NCBI RefSeq assembly: GCF_034427435.1
Contig: NZ_JAXQNP010000003.1
Location: 1,054,001-1,118,000, forward strand
Direction of reading: 5' to 3'
DNA from: Nitrospirillum sp034427435
GTDB lineage: Bacteria > Pseudomonadota > Alphaproteobacteria > Azospirillales > Azospirillaceae
Length of the DNA: 64,000 nt
Below the pieces are notes generated by a model. That model was not told the DNA's origin, made no database searches, and saw nothing but the letters and a program-made list of their open reading frames with translations. Numbering within the stretch: the first letter of the stretch is position 1; each line of letters starts with the position of its first letter. The position numbers were made by a program, and so were the translations under genes. Shown here piece by piece: positions 51,800-61,251 of this stretch.

Positions 51800-52813
51800 T
51801 CAGTCGGCGACCTTCAGCACCAGCTTGCCGAAGTTCTCCCCGCTGAAAAGTTTCAGCAGGGTGGCCGGGAAGGCATCCACGCCGCCCGCCGCGATATCCT
51901 CGCGGCTGACCAGCCGGCCTTCCTTGATCCATGCGCCGATGTCGGCCACCGCCAAGGGATAGCGATCGGCATAATCGAGCACCACCATGCCCTCCATCCG
52001 GGCGCGGTTGACCAGCAGCGACAGATAGTTCGCCGGCCCCTTCACCGCCGTGGTGTTGTTGTATTGCGAAATGGCGCCGCACACGACGATGCGGGCCTTG
52101 CGCGCCAGCTGCGCCAGCACCGCCTCCAGGATGTCGCCGCCAACATTGTCGAAATAGACGTCCACGCCGTTGGGGCAGTGGGTGCGCAAATCCTGGCGGA
52201 TGTCGCCGGTCTTGTAGTCGATGGCGGCGTCGTAGCCCAACGTCTCCACGGCGTAGCGGCATTTCTCCGGGCCGCCGGCGATGGCGACGGTGCGGCATCC
52301 CTTGATCTTGGCGATCTGCCCCACCACCGCGCCCACGGCCCCCGTGGCGGCGGACACCACCACCGTGTCGCCCGGTTTGGGCTGGCCCACGTCCAGCAGG
52401 CCGAAATAGGCGGTCATGCCCGGCATGCCCAGGGCGCTCAGGTAGACGGGCGGGGGGGCCAGGGTGGAATCCACCTTGGTCAGGGCCTTGGCTGGCAGGG
52501 TCGCGTACTCCTGCACGCCCAGGGCGCCGCTGACGTGGTCGCCGACGGCGAAGCCGGGGGTGGCGCTGGCCACCACGCGGCCGATGCCGATGGCGCGCAT
52601 GACCTCCCCCAGGCCCACGGGCGGGATGTAGGACTTGCCCTCGTTCATCCAGCCGCGCATGGCCGGATCCAGCGACAGGTAGAGGGTCTGCACCAGAACC
52701 TCGCCATCGGCCGGCGGGCGCGCCGGCTCTTCCGTGCGCTGCCAGTCGCCGTCCTTGGGCAGGCCGACGGGGCGGGCCGCCAGGCGGATCTGGTGATTGG
52801 TGGGCGTGCTCAT
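51800..52813 (-). CDS. Zinc-independent NADP-dependent MDR oxidoreductase, CurA-like
   Basis: The product is 337 aa. The N terminus (NHQIRLAARPVGLPKDGDW) and LYLSLDPAMRGWMNEGKSYIPP are those of the leukotriene B4 dehydrogenase/CurA group. The nucleotide-binding segment is VVVSAATGAVGAVVGQIAKIKGC, followed by VDVYFDNVGG and CGAISQYNN. These enzymes reduce the double bond of alpha,beta-unsaturated ketones or aldehydes using NADPH. A GGGAG ribosome site lies upstream of the ATG. It stands alone on the minus strand. Confidence 0.9.
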   Translation of the reverse strand: MSTPTNHQIRLAARPVGLPKDGDWQRTEEPARPPADGEVLVQTLYLSLDPAMRGWMNEGKSYIPPVGLGEVMRAIGIGRVVASATPGFAVGDHVSGALGVQEYATLPAKALTKVDSTLAPPPVYLSALGMPGMTAYFGLLDVGQPKPGDTVVVSAATGAVGAVVGQIAKIKGCRTVAIAGGPEKCRYAVETLGYDAAIDYKTGDIRQDLRTHCPNGVDVYFDNVGGDILEAVLAQLARKARIVVCGAISQYNNTTAVKGPANYLSLLVNRARMEGMVVLDYADRYPLAVADIGAWIKEGRLVSREDIAAGGVDAFPATLLKLFSGENFGKLVLKVAD

Positions 52814-52981
52814 GGGCGGATTTCTCCCGGTATCGAAGGGCCGGCGTGCCCCGGCCTTGGCTGACGCGGGATGCAGCCTACCGCCAAGTGGGCGGAACCG
52901 GTATATCGAAAATCATCGATACGACAGCGTCACCAACGGTGTCGCCCACCCCTGGGCCGGCGATCATGGCTGGCGCACATG

Positions 52982-53007
52982 AAAACGGCGGGCCCGGGGG
53001 CCCGCCG
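52982..53007 (-). terminator. Terminator of the TonB receptor gene
   Basis: A perfect 10-bp stem CGGCGGGCCC (52986-52995) / GGGCCCGCCG (52998-53007) is followed on the minus strand by four T, 31 bp after the receptor stop. Confidence 0.75.
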
Positions 53008-53038
53008 CTCCAACGCTTTTGCTTGCTGCCGCCGCCGA

Positions 53039-56008
53039 TCAGAAGTCGGCGGTGACGCCCAGGAAGAAGGTCCGGCCCAGGGTGTCGTAGATGCCGGGGA
53101 AGGTGTTGCCGTTGCCGTAGTTCGACGTGCCCGAGACGCCATAGACATTGCTGTCCAGGATGGGCGGGTCCTTGTCGAACAGGTTGTTCACGCCAAAGCG
53201 GACCGTGTAGTGGTCGTACAGGGTGGCCGACATGGCGATGTCGAAGTAGCTGTAGGAATTGATGCGGCCGTCGGCCTTGTCATAGTCGCCGGACAGCAGG
53301 GCGTTGCTGGTGTTCTGGTCCAGCTTCACGCCACCGATGTACCGCCAGTTGCCCGACAGGTCGAAGTTCCACGGCGTCTGCCAGGTGACGCGCATGGTGT
53401 GGCGCCACATCGGGGTGGGCTGGCCGCAGGTCACGCCGAACAGGCCCTTGCAGTTGAAGGCGCTTTCACCCGGCTGCTGCTGCACCAGGTAGTTGGCCAT
53501 CCAGGTGCCGTTGAAGTTGAACAGCACGGAACCACGGTCCTTCACGTTCAGGTCTTCCAGGTCCAGCAGGTAGTTCAGGCCGATGTCCACGCCCTGCTCG
53601 TTCAGGTAACCGGTGTTCATCTCGGTGTCGATGATGTAGCCGCCGGTCAGCGCCAGGCTGCCGTTGCTGGCGCGATGCACCAGCCCGCAGTAGTAGCTGT
53701 CGCCGGTGTTCAGGCACTGGTTCAGGATGGACGACACCGACAGGGTGCTGATCAGGTTGGTCACGCGGATGTCGAAATAATCGATGGTGGCCGAGAAGTT
53801 GTGCATGAAGGTCGGCGTGATGACGGTGCCGATGGTCCAGGTGTCGGCCGTCTCGGGCTTCAGCGCGGTGTTGCCGCCGGTCAGCACGTTGCACTGTGAG
53901 GAGGTGCATTCCGCGATGCTGCCGTACTGGGCGGCGGTGACGCCGCTGCGGGCGCACTGGGCCAGCGAGGCCGACGGGCTGGATCCCGAGCAGGGGTCGG
54001 AGGCGGAGGTCAGGCCGACGGTCTGGGTGGAGTAGAGTTCCAGGATGCTGGGCGCGCGGACGGCGCGGTTGAAGCCGCCGCGGAAGCTGACGTCGGACAC
54101 GGGGGCGTAGGTCAGGCTGGTCTTCCAGCTATCCACGGCGCCGGACGAGCTATAGTCCGACCAACGGTAGCCGGCATCCATGACCAGGGACTTGGCCCAT
54201 TCGCGGTCCTCGATCAGCGGCACGCGCAGTTCGCCGTACAGTTCCTTCACATCATAGGAACCGCTGGAGTTCTGGGTGGCGCCGCCGGAACCGGCCAGGT
54301 CGCCCGAGGAATTCTCCTCGTCCACCTTCAGGTTCAGGCCTTCCTTGCGGTATTCGGTGCCGAAGGCGATGGCGACAGGGTTCTTGGCGAAGGGGCTCTG
54401 CGCGCCGAATTGGCCGAAGTCGCCGGTGACGGAACCGCTGACCACGTCCTGGGTGACGTTGCCTTCCTTGAAAGAGGTGGTCTTGATGTAGTTCCAGGCG
54501 TCGCTGCTGATGCCGTTCAGCGAGAAGATGTTCAGCGGCACGCAGTTCAGGTCGGTGCCGTCGACGACCGACTGGCAGGTGGGCGTCCCGTTCACGTTCA
54601 CCACGTTCAGGGCCTTCTGGACCTTGGAGATGGAAACGTCGTTCTCATAATGCTCGTTGTAGATCACCTCGGAGTGCTGGGCCGAAACGTCGTAGCTCCA
54701 GCCACCGCCCAGGTCGCCCTTGGTGCCGATGACATAGCGATAGTCGGTGTGGCGGATGTCGTCGTACCGCTCCTGCCCCGACCCGCCGAAGCGCAGGCCG
54801 ATGGTACCCGACCAGTTGGTGCTGGTGCCGGCGTTGCTGCCGCACAGCGCCGTCGCTTCCGACGCCGACATCAGCGGATTGTCGCAGTTGATGTTGTACA
54901 GCGCCGAATTGAAGATGGCCGACGGGGCGATCTGGGCCCGGGTGTGGTCGGTCATGAACATGAAGTCGGTGTAGACGTCGAACGCCGGGCTGATCTCATA
55001 GTGCGCGAAGGCGCCGCCCGTGTACCGCTCGTCCTGGCGCTGCAGGTAGTTGTAGGGCCCGTAGTTGTAGGACAGGGCGTTGCTGTAGGGCACGAAGGTG
55101 GACGACCCGTCCGGGTTCAGCGACAGGCCGTTGCCCGACCCGTTGGTGCGGAAGCGGCCGTAGGTCGTGTTGCTGGAACCCTGGCAGACGTGGCTGTCGT
55201 TGTTGTCGCCCGCGACGGAAATGGAACAGGCGGACCAGTCGCGGCTGGACTGCTTCACCGGTTCCGTCCAGCGGTAGGTGGCGTAGGCCGTGACGTTGCC
55301 GCGGTTGTTGGGGGCGTTGGCGCCGATGATGAAGGAACTGTCGCGCACGAAGCCGTCGAACTGGCTGCCCGGCACGGCGACGCCGAAGTTCTTCAGCGCC
55401 GTCTGCGCTTCCTGGTTGTTGTTGTCGTGCTGGGCGGCCGACAGCTGGTAGTCGACCCTCACGCCCTCGAAATCGCGCTTCATCTTGAAGTTCACGACGC
55501 CGGCCACGGCGTCGGAGCCATAGACCGCGGAGGCGCCGCCCGTCACCACGTCCACGCTGTCCACCAGCGCGGCCGGGATGAAGTTGACGTCGACATAGGG
55601 GTAGCTGGGATCGCCGCCCACCATGCGCCGGCCGTCGATCAGCACCAGGGTGCGCGAGGCGCCCAGGTTGCGCAGGTTGATGGTGGCCGTGCCGCTGGCG
55701 CCGTTGGAAACGCCCTGCGTCTGGTCGGCGGTGACGCCGGGCAGACGGTTCAGCAGGGTTTCGATGTTGGTCGTGCCCTGCAGCTTCATTTCCGTGTCGG
55801 TGACCGTCGTCAGCGGGCTGTCGCTGGTAAGGTTCGCCGCCTGCTTGATGCGCGAGCCCGTGACCACGATCTCCTGCAACGTGTCGTCCGCATCGGCGGC
55901 GGCGGCGGAGCCCGCCACCATCGCCATCGCCGCCATGGCCATGGAACCGACCAGCATGGTCGACGTGAGCAACCGTCCCCGGTTTGTAATTTTCTTCACT
56001 TGTCTCAT
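53039..56008 (-). CDS. TonB-dependent outer-membrane receptor
   Basis: The product is 989 aa from ATG 56008; a GTG at 55999 (then KKITNRGRLL) has better spacing to GGTGGAG and may be the true start. The signal peptide ends near GSAAAADADD. The plug has LQEIVVTGSRIKQAANL (TonB box region), NLRNLGASRTLVLIDGRRM and GGASAVYGSDAVAGVVNF. A long 22-strand barrel follows, ending FFLGVTADF with the usual terminal Phe. The type is the large Xanthomonas/Caulobacter-style receptor for complex nutrients rather than a siderophore receptor. It is divergent from a TPR/aspartyl hydroxylase gene, a pairing I know from related genomes. Confidence 0.93.
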   Translation of the reverse strand: MRQVKKITNRGRLLTSTMLVGSMAMAAMAMVAGSAAAADADDTLQEIVVTGSRIKQAANLTSDSPLTTVTDTEMKLQGTTNIETLLNRLPGVTADQTQGVSNGASGTATINLRNLGASRTLVLIDGRRMVGGDPSYPYVDVNFIPAALVDSVDVVTGGASAVYGSDAVAGVVNFKMKRDFEGVRVDYQLSAAQHDNNNQEAQTALKNFGVAVPGSQFDGFVRDSSFIIGANAPNNRGNVTAYATYRWTEPVKQSSRDWSACSISVAGDNNDSHVCQGSSNTTYGRFRTNGSGNGLSLNPDGSSTFVPYSNALSYNYGPYNYLQRQDERYTGGAFAHYEISPAFDVYTDFMFMTDHTRAQIAPSAIFNSALYNINCDNPLMSASEATALCGSNAGTSTNWSGTIGLRFGGSGQERYDDIRHTDYRYVIGTKGDLGGGWSYDVSAQHSEVIYNEHYENDVSISKVQKALNVVNVNGTPTCQSVVDGTDLNCVPLNIFSLNGISSDAWNYIKTTSFKEGNVTQDVVSGSVTGDFGQFGAQSPFAKNPVAIAFGTEYRKEGLNLKVDEENSSGDLAGSGGATQNSSGSYDVKELYGELRVPLIEDREWAKSLVMDAGYRWSDYSSSGAVDSWKTSLTYAPVSDVSFRGGFNRAVRAPSILELYSTQTVGLTSASDPCSGSSPSASLAQCARSGVTAAQYGSIAECTSSQCNVLTGGNTALKPETADTWTIGTVITPTFMHNFSATIDYFDIRVTNLISTLSVSSILNQCLNTGDSYYCGLVHRASNGSLALTGGYIIDTEMNTGYLNEQGVDIGLNYLLDLEDLNVKDRGSVLFNFNGTWMANYLVQQQPGESAFNCKGLFGVTCGQPTPMWRHTMRVTWQTPWNFDLSGNWRYIGGVKLDQNTSNALLSGDYDKADGRINSYSYFDIAMSATLYDHYTVRFGVNNLFDKDPPILDSNVYGVSGTSNYGNGNTFPGIYDTLGRTFFLGVTADF

Positions 56009-56414
56009 CTCCACCAAACTGCCTGAAACAGCGTCTTGACGGTCACGCCGGTAATGCCGCGCCGAAAACGGTACGGACCCGTCGGATCGCTTGGAGCAGA
56101 GTTTTTGAGGAGTGAAAAACGAGCGTCAACTAAAGGCGATAATATCGCCGCATATGATGAGTCAATGTCACGTTTCAGTGACACTTAATATTAATAACGC
56201 ACCATGATTTTGGTAACTGCTTCGTAACCCCTCGCAGATATATTTGGACGTTGCGATCATTATTAGATGCAGTAACGTGCGCCTTCGTTGGCTAATTGCA
56301 CAAACATGGTGCATTTGAGTGTGTTTCCAAACGGTTAGTATTCAGATCCCTAGCATTGCGGCCTGAGTTGTGCTGCCATGGCGCGGGAAAGAACGTTGAT
56401 AACGGGGAGCAACG
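56009..56414. promoter_or_regulatory. Divergent promoter region with two palindromes
   Basis: This 400-bp AT-rich spacer separates the receptor and the hydroxylase gene. It contains GGCGATA-A-TATCGCC (56137-56151), a perfect 7-bp-arm palindrome, and TGTCAC-GTTTCA-GTGACA (56166-56183). Either may be an operator for one or both genes. No gene is seen. Confidence 0.5.
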
Positions 56415-57677
56415 ATGCAGCCTGATGTCCAAGCCCAGCGGTCGAATGCGGCCGCCATGGCGGCCATGAAATCAGGCAATTACGCGGAGGCGCACGCCAT
56501 CCTGGAGGAGGCGCTGCGCCAACACCCCCGGGAACTGCCGCTGTGGCTGAACCTGGCGGCGGCCCGTCGCGCCATGGGCCGGCACGGGGATGCGTTGGCC
56601 GCGGTGGATCATGTGCTGGCGCTGGAACCCCGCCAATTCATGGCCCTGCTGATGCGGGCGTCGTTGTTGCAGGCGCTGGGCCGCAAGCGCGAGGCGGGCG
56701 AGGCCTATGGTGTGGCCGTCGCCATGGGCGAGGCGCAACAGAACCTGGACCCGCCGACTCAGCGGGCCCTGGACCAGGCGCGCAAGGCCCACGCCGCCCA
56801 TGTCCAGGACATGGCCGATTTCCTGCGCCCGGTGGTGGACCAGGGGGCGGCGCGGGGCGGCAGCGCCGATGCCCGCCGCATGGGTTTCTTCGTTGACCAG
56901 GTGCTGGGGCGGCGCAAGGTCTACACCCAGCAGCCGACGCACTATCACTATCCCGACCTGCCCGCGATCGAGTTCTACGATCGCGAGGAGTGCCCCTGGC
57001 TGCCCACGCTGGAGGCCGCGACCGCCGATATCCAGGCGGAACTGGCGGCGGTGCTGGCGGAAGAGGCGCTGGCCGACGCCTTCGTGCCCTATATCGACTA
57101 TCGCGACGGCCTGCCGCTGGACCAATGGGCGGAATTGAACCGCTCACCCCGGTGGAGCGCCTTTCACCTGCTGCAGCATGGCCTGCCGGTGCCCGGCAAT
57201 GCCGACCGCTGTCCCAAGACCATGGCGGTGCTGGAGCAGATGCCGCAACCGCGCATGATCCGTCGGTCCCCGGCGGCCATGTTCTCCGTGCTGAAGCCGC
57301 GCACCCGCATCCCGCCGCACACCGGCGTGGCCAACACCCGGTTGGTGGTGCACCTGCCCCTGGTGGTGCCGCCGGGCTGCGGCTTCCGGGTGGGCAACCA
57401 GACCCGCGAATGGAAGGTGGGGGTGGGGTGGGCCTTCGACGACACCATCGAGCATGAGGCCTGGAACGATAGCGACCAGGTGCGCGTGGTCATGATCTTC
57501 GACATCTGGAGTCCCCGCCTTTCCCCGGCGGAGCGTGACTTCATCGCCCACGTCATGGCGGCGATGGATGATTTCCAGACGCAGCAGCCAGTGGCCGCCA
57601 TGGGGGGCGCCGGGGGCTTCGGCGCCGCGCCGCTGACGCCATCCGTCCGGTCGGCGGGCGGGTTTTCCAGCCTGTAG
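56415..57677 (+). CDS. TPR protein with aspartyl/asparaginyl beta-hydroxylase domain
   Basis: The product is 420 aa; GGGGAG lies 6 bases before the ATG. Residues about 10-125 are tetratricopeptide repeats (GNYAEAHAILEEALRQHP and following). The C-terminal domain shows the 2-oxoglutarate/Fe(II) hydroxylase pattern: RIPPHTGVANTRLVVHLPL, GCGFRVGNQTREWKVG, and FDDTIEHEAWNDSDQVRVVM with the second metal His and the 2OG-binding Arg. The usual Asp of HxD is replaced in the Asp/Asn hydroxylase class, consistent here with HTG. It may modify a protein partner bound by the TPR. Divergent from the TonB receptor. Confidence 0.85.
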   Translation: MQPDVQAQRSNAAAMAAMKSGNYAEAHAILEEALRQHPRELPLWLNLAAARRAMGRHGDALAAVDHVLALEPRQFMALLMRASLLQALGRKREAGEAYGVAVAMGEAQQNLDPPTQRALDQARKAHAAHVQDMADFLRPVVDQGAARGGSADARRMGFFVDQVLGRRKVYTQQPTHYHYPDLPAIEFYDREECPWLPTLEAATADIQAELAAVLAEEALADAFVPYIDYRDGLPLDQWAELNRSPRWSAFHLLQHGLPVPGNADRCPKTMAVLEQMPQPRMIRRSPAAMFSVLKPRTRIPPHTGVANTRLVVHLPLVVPPGCGFRVGNQTREWKVGVGWAFDDTIEHEAWNDSDQVRVVMIFDIWSPRLSPAERDFIAHVMAAMDDFQTQQPVAAMGGAGGFGAAPLTPSVRSAGGFSSL

Positions 57678-57685
57678 GGCGGGCT

Positions 57686-58300
57686 CTAGCGGGCGACTGT
57701 CTCGGGGGCGTAGGCCCGCAGGAACACGTCAACGGCCGCGTCGGCCGCCGCGTCGATGGCCGCGCCCTCCGGCTCTTCCCTGGCGCCCAGCAGGAACGGC
57801 TCGACATGTTCGGCCTCCAGCAGGCCGCGGAAATGGGCCGCAGCCCGGCTGGCGTCGGCGGTCCGCAACCGTCCCCGTTCCATCAGGCCGGTGAGATAGG
57901 TGGCGAACTGCGACCAGCCCACCTTGGGGCCGTTTTCGTAGAGCAGGCGCCCGACGTTGGACCGCGCCGCCTCCGCCACCGCGATGCGGCGGGTGGATAT
58001 CGCCCAGGGTGACAGGATGAAGCGCAAATAGATGCGGCCGAAGCGGCTCAAGGTTTCGCGGGGGTCGCGGTCGGGGTTCAGCGCCTCGAACGAGCCTTGC
58101 TTCATCTCGCCGGCGGCATGGGCCATGACCGCGACGAACAGTTCTTCTTTGGAATGGAAGTAGCTGTACAGCGTGGCCTTCGATCCCCCGACGCGGGCGG
58201 CGAGGCCCGACATGGACGCGGCGGCGAAGCCCACTTCCTGGAACAGGGCGCTGGCCGCATCCAAGATGGCCTGACGGCGGGCTTCGGTCTTCACCTTCAT
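57686..58300 (-). CDS. TetR-family repressor of the second EmrAB pump
   Basis: The product is 204 aa from ATG 58300 (KVKTEARRQAILDAASALF), with GAGGAAG eight bases upstream; an earlier start adds 18 residues without character. HTH: AAASMSGLAARVGGSKATLYSYFHSKEELF. The C-terminal half resembles the AefR-like TetR domain (IYLRFILSPWAISTRRIAVAEAAR). It is divergent from the channel gene of the pump, with two matching operator sites in between (58412-58476). A likely ligand-released repressor of itself and the pump. Confidence 0.9.
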   Translation of the reverse strand: MKVKTEARRQAILDAASALFQEVGFAAASMSGLAARVGGSKATLYSYFHSKEELFVAVMAHAAGEMKQGSFEALNPDRDPRETLSRFGRIYLRFILSPWAISTRRIAVAEAARSNVGRLLYENGPKVGWSQFATYLTGLMERGRLRTADASRAAAHFRGLLEAEHVEPFLLGAREEPEGAAIDAAADAAVDVFLRAYAPETVAR

Positions 58301-58411
58301 AATGCGCACTTCCTCAAGGCTCTGCCGGCCCTTCTCGCCCGCAGCTCCGGTCATTGGGGCCGACCATGCCTGGGGGACGCGTGGGCGGCAAGACGGAATC
58401 GCTCATAACTG

Positions 58412-58476
58412 AACCGTACGGTATGTTTATGGCTTGACGGGCTGTGGGCGCAAGTATAAACCGTACCGTACGGTTC
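58412..58476. promoter_or_regulatory. Two mirrored TetR operator sites in the divergent promoter
   Basis: The palindrome ACCGTACGGT occurs twice, at 58413-58422 and 58465-58474. Around each, the flanks match when read outward: ATAAAC before and TTCA after, in opposite orientations, so each site faces one gene. On the plus strand CTTGAC (58433-58438) and TATAAA (58455-58460) make a promoter whose -10 abuts the right-hand operator. Confidence 0.75.
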
Positions 58477-58498
58477 ATTTATGCCGACAAGGTTCCTC

Positions 58499-60007
58499 AT
58501 GTCCGCCCCTGCTTTTCCCCTCGCCCATCCGCTGCGGCGGCTGGGCGCCCGACTGTTGGTGTCCACCGCCCTGCTGGTCCCGGCCGCGTGCGCCTGGGTG
58601 CCCGATGTCGGGCCCGCGCCGGTGCCGCGCGACGCCGCCAGCTACGCCACGCAAGCCAGCTTCGCCCCGTCCGCGTCGCAAACCACCGTCGCTTGGCCGC
58701 AGGACCGGTGGTGGACGGCCTATGGCGACGCCCAACTGAATGCTCTTATCGAAGAAGGCTTGGCCGGGGCGCCGGACTTGGCGGCCGCGGCGGCGCGCCT
58801 GCGCAAGGCGGAATCGTTGGCCGACCAGGCCGACTCCGCCCTGTTGCCGCACCTCACCGCCAATGCCCAGGTGACGGAGGACAAGCAAAGCTATCGCTAC
58901 CTGTTCCCGCCGTCCTTCGTGCCCAAGGGGTATCACGAGGTTCCGCGCGGCACCCTCGACCTCAGCTACGACTTCGACTTCTGGGGGAAGAATCGGGCCA
59001 GCCTGGCCGCCGCCACCTCCGAGGCCGAAGAGGCGCGGGCGGAACTGGCGCAGGCCCGCCTGACCCTGTCGGCCAGCATCGCCGCCGCCTACGCCGACCT
59101 GGCCCAGCAGGTGGCCGACCGCGACGCCGCCGCCGAGGCGGTGGACGTGCGGGCGCGCAGCGCCAACCTGACCCGCCAGCGCCGGGACAATGGCCTGGAA
59201 ACCCTGGGCGCCGTCCGTCAAGCCGAGGCGCGCGAGGCCGCCGCCCGGGGGGATTCGGCGGCCGAGGATGAGGCCATCGCCCTGACCCGCAATCGGCTGG
59301 CCGCCCTGATCGGGGCGGGGCCCGACCGGGGGCTGGCCATCCAGCCGCCCGCCCAGGCCCGGCTCAAGGCCTTCGGCCTGCCGGCGACGCTGGCCGCCAA
59401 CCTGCTGGGTCGCCGCCCCGACGTGGTGGCGGCCCGGCTCAAGGCGGAGGCGGCGGCCAAGCGGATCGACGTGGCCAAGGCCTCCTTCTATCCCAACGTG
59501 AACCTGTCCGCCTATTTCGGGCTCCAGACCCTGGGTCTGAACGCCTTGACCAAGTCCGGCGCCACCATTGGCAGCGTCGGCCCCGCCGTCAGCCTGCCCT
59601 TGTTCGATGGTGGTTCGCTGGCCGCCCAATACCGGGGGGCCCGGGCGGACTATGACGCCGCCGTCGCCGACTATGACAACACCGTCGCCAAGGCCCTGCA
59701 GGACGTGGCCGATGCCGCCGCCAGCACCCGCGCGCTGGAGGAACGGCTGGCCCATGCCCGCGACGCGCTGGCCGCGGCGGCCGATGCGTACCGCATCGCC
59801 ACCGCCCGGTACGAGGGCAAGCTGTCCACCTACCTCGATGTGCTGACGGCGGAGGACACGCTGATCACCGATCGGCGCGCCCTGGCGGATTTGCAGGCCC
59901 GCGCCTTCACGCTGGACGTCTCCCTCGTCCGTGCGCTGGGCGGCGGGTATCAGTCCGCCAGTCCCGCTGCCCAAACCGCCGTCACCCAAACCGCCGCCGC
60001 CCGTTGA
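58499..60007 (+). CDS. NodT-family outer-membrane efflux lipoprotein
   Basis: The product is 502 aa from ATG 58499, preferred because AAGG lies 7 bases upstream; ATG 58481 would fall too close to the operator. The signal peptide ends in the lipobox VPAAC. OEP features include DRWWTAYGDAQLNALIEEGL, DLSYDFDFWGKNRASLAA, LLGRRPDVVAARLKAEAAAKRIDVAKASFYPNV-type motif (split here by position) and LFDGGSLAAQYRGAR. It is the first gene of an operon whose next genes are an EmrA-type adaptor and an EmrB-type exporter, so the gene order is channel-adaptor-pump, reverse of the first pump. Confidence 0.91.
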   Translation: MSAPAFPLAHPLRRLGARLLVSTALLVPAACAWVPDVGPAPVPRDAASYATQASFAPSASQTTVAWPQDRWWTAYGDAQLNALIEEGLAGAPDLAAAAARLRKAESLADQADSALLPHLTANAQVTEDKQSYRYLFPPSFVPKGYHEVPRGTLDLSYDFDFWGKNRASLAAATSEAEEARAELAQARLTLSASIAAAYADLAQQVADRDAAAEAVDVRARSANLTRQRRDNGLETLGAVRQAEAREAAARGDSAAEDEAIALTRNRLAALIGAGPDRGLAIQPPAQARLKAFGLPATLAANLLGRRPDVVAARLKAEAAAKRIDVAKASFYPNVNLSAYFGLQTLGLNALTKSGATIGSVGPAVSLPLFDGGSLAAQYRGARADYDAAVADYDNTVAKALQDVADAAASTRALEERLAHARDALAAAADAYRIATARYEGKLSTYLDVLTAEDTLITDRRALADLQARAFTLDVSLVRALGGGYQSASPAAQTAVTQTAAAR

Positions 60008-60037
60008 CCTGACCGCTCGTCCCCAAGGATCGTTTCC

Positions 60038-61240
60038 ATGTCCACACCTTCCCGCTCCCCCGTCGCCGGGGCGACCGAACCCTCCTCCGTCCATGTCCTG
60101 GCGCCGGCGCCGAAAGGCCCGTCGACCCGGGCCCGGCTGTTCGCCGGCTTGGGTGCCGTCATCGTGCTGGCGGGACTGGGGTATGGCGGCTACCGCCTGG
60201 TGATGGGCGGCCGCTATGTCTCCACCGACAACGCCTATGTCAACGCCGACGCGGCCCAGGTGACGTCGTCCGTCGACGGCACCGTCCGGGCCGTGCCGGT
60301 GGTGGATACCCAGGCGGTGAAAAAGGGCGACGTGCTGGTGGTCATCGACGACACCGACGCCCGCATCGCCCTGGCCCAGGCGCAGGCGCAGCTGGGTCAG
60401 GCGGAACGCCGGGTCCGGGGGTATTTCGCCAACGAAGGCGCGCTGGCGGCCCAGGTGGCGGCGCGCGAGGCCGATAGCGTTCGGGCCGAGGCGCAACTGA
60501 CCTCCGCCCAGGCCGATTTCGACAAGGCCCGGATTGACCTGGAACGGCGCAAGGCGCTGGCCGCTTCCGGCGCGGTGTCGGGTGATGAGCTGACCAGCGC
60601 CCAGAACGCCTTCGCCACCGCCACCGCCAACCTGGCCGTGGCCAAGGCCACCCTGGCCCAGGCCGCCGCCAACCGCGCCGCCGCCCAGGGTTCGCAAAAG
60701 GTCAACACGGTGCTCATCGCCGAAAGCGACGTGGCCACCAATCCCGAGGTGATGGCCGCCCGCGCCAAGGTGGACCAGGCCCAGGTTGACCTGGGCCGCA
60801 CGGTGGTGCGGGCGCCCTTCGACGGCGTCGTCGCCCGCCGCCAGGTGCAGGTCGGTCAGCGCATCAAGTCCGACAGTGTGCTGATGAGCGTGGTGCCCGT
60901 GGGCCAGGCCTACGTCGACGCCAATTTCAAGGAGGTGCAGCTGGCCCATGTGCGTCCCGGCCAGCCGGTGGAGCTGACGGCCGACCTCTACGGCGGCGAT
61001 GTCACCTTCCATGGCCAGGTGGCCGGTTTGGCCGGCGGCACCGGCTCCGCCTTCGCCGTGATCCCGGCGCAGAACGCCACCGGCAACTGGATCAAGGTGG
61101 TGCAGCGCGTGCCGGTCCGCATCACGCTGGATCCCAACGAATTGGCCGTGCACCCCCTGCGCGTCGGCCTGTCCATGAACGTGACCATCGACACGGCCGG
61201 TGCCGACACCGCGTCGGCCACCGTCCCCAAGACGCACTGA
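60038..61240 (+). CDS. emrA: EmrA-type periplasmic adaptor (HlyD family)
   Basis: The product is 400 aa. The membrane anchor is at about residues 34-53, followed by STDNAYVNADAAQVTSSVDGTV (lipoyl half), a long coiled coil with many Ala/Gln (about 100-230), TVVRAPFDGVVARRQVQVGQ, and a barrel with VDANFKEVQLAHVRPGQPVEL. AAGGA precedes the ATG. It links the channel encoded upstream with the MFS pump 11 bp downstream. Paralogue of the adaptor at 10738-11802. Confidence 0.91.
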   Translation: MSTPSRSPVAGATEPSSVHVLAPAPKGPSTRARLFAGLGAVIVLAGLGYGGYRLVMGGRYVSTDNAYVNADAAQVTSSVDGTVRAVPVVDTQAVKKGDVLVVIDDTDARIALAQAQAQLGQAERRVRGYFANEGALAAQVAAREADSVRAEAQLTSAQADFDKARIDLERRKALAASGAVSGDELTSAQNAFATATANLAVAKATLAQAAANRAAAQGSQKVNTVLIAESDVATNPEVMAARAKVDQAQVDLGRTVVRAPFDGVVARRQVQVGQRIKSDSVLMSVVPVGQAYVDANFKEVQLAHVRPGQPVELTADLYGGDVTFHGQVAGLAGGTGSAFAVIPAQNATGNWIKVVQRVPVRITLDPNELAVHPLRVGLSMNVTIDTAGADTASATVPKTH

Positions 61241-61251
61241 GGGGCTTTCCC

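Noticed and set aside
58475..61237. 920-codon minus-strand reading opposite the second pump operon
   Set aside because: Shadow of the channel and adaptor genes, with no start signal or domain.
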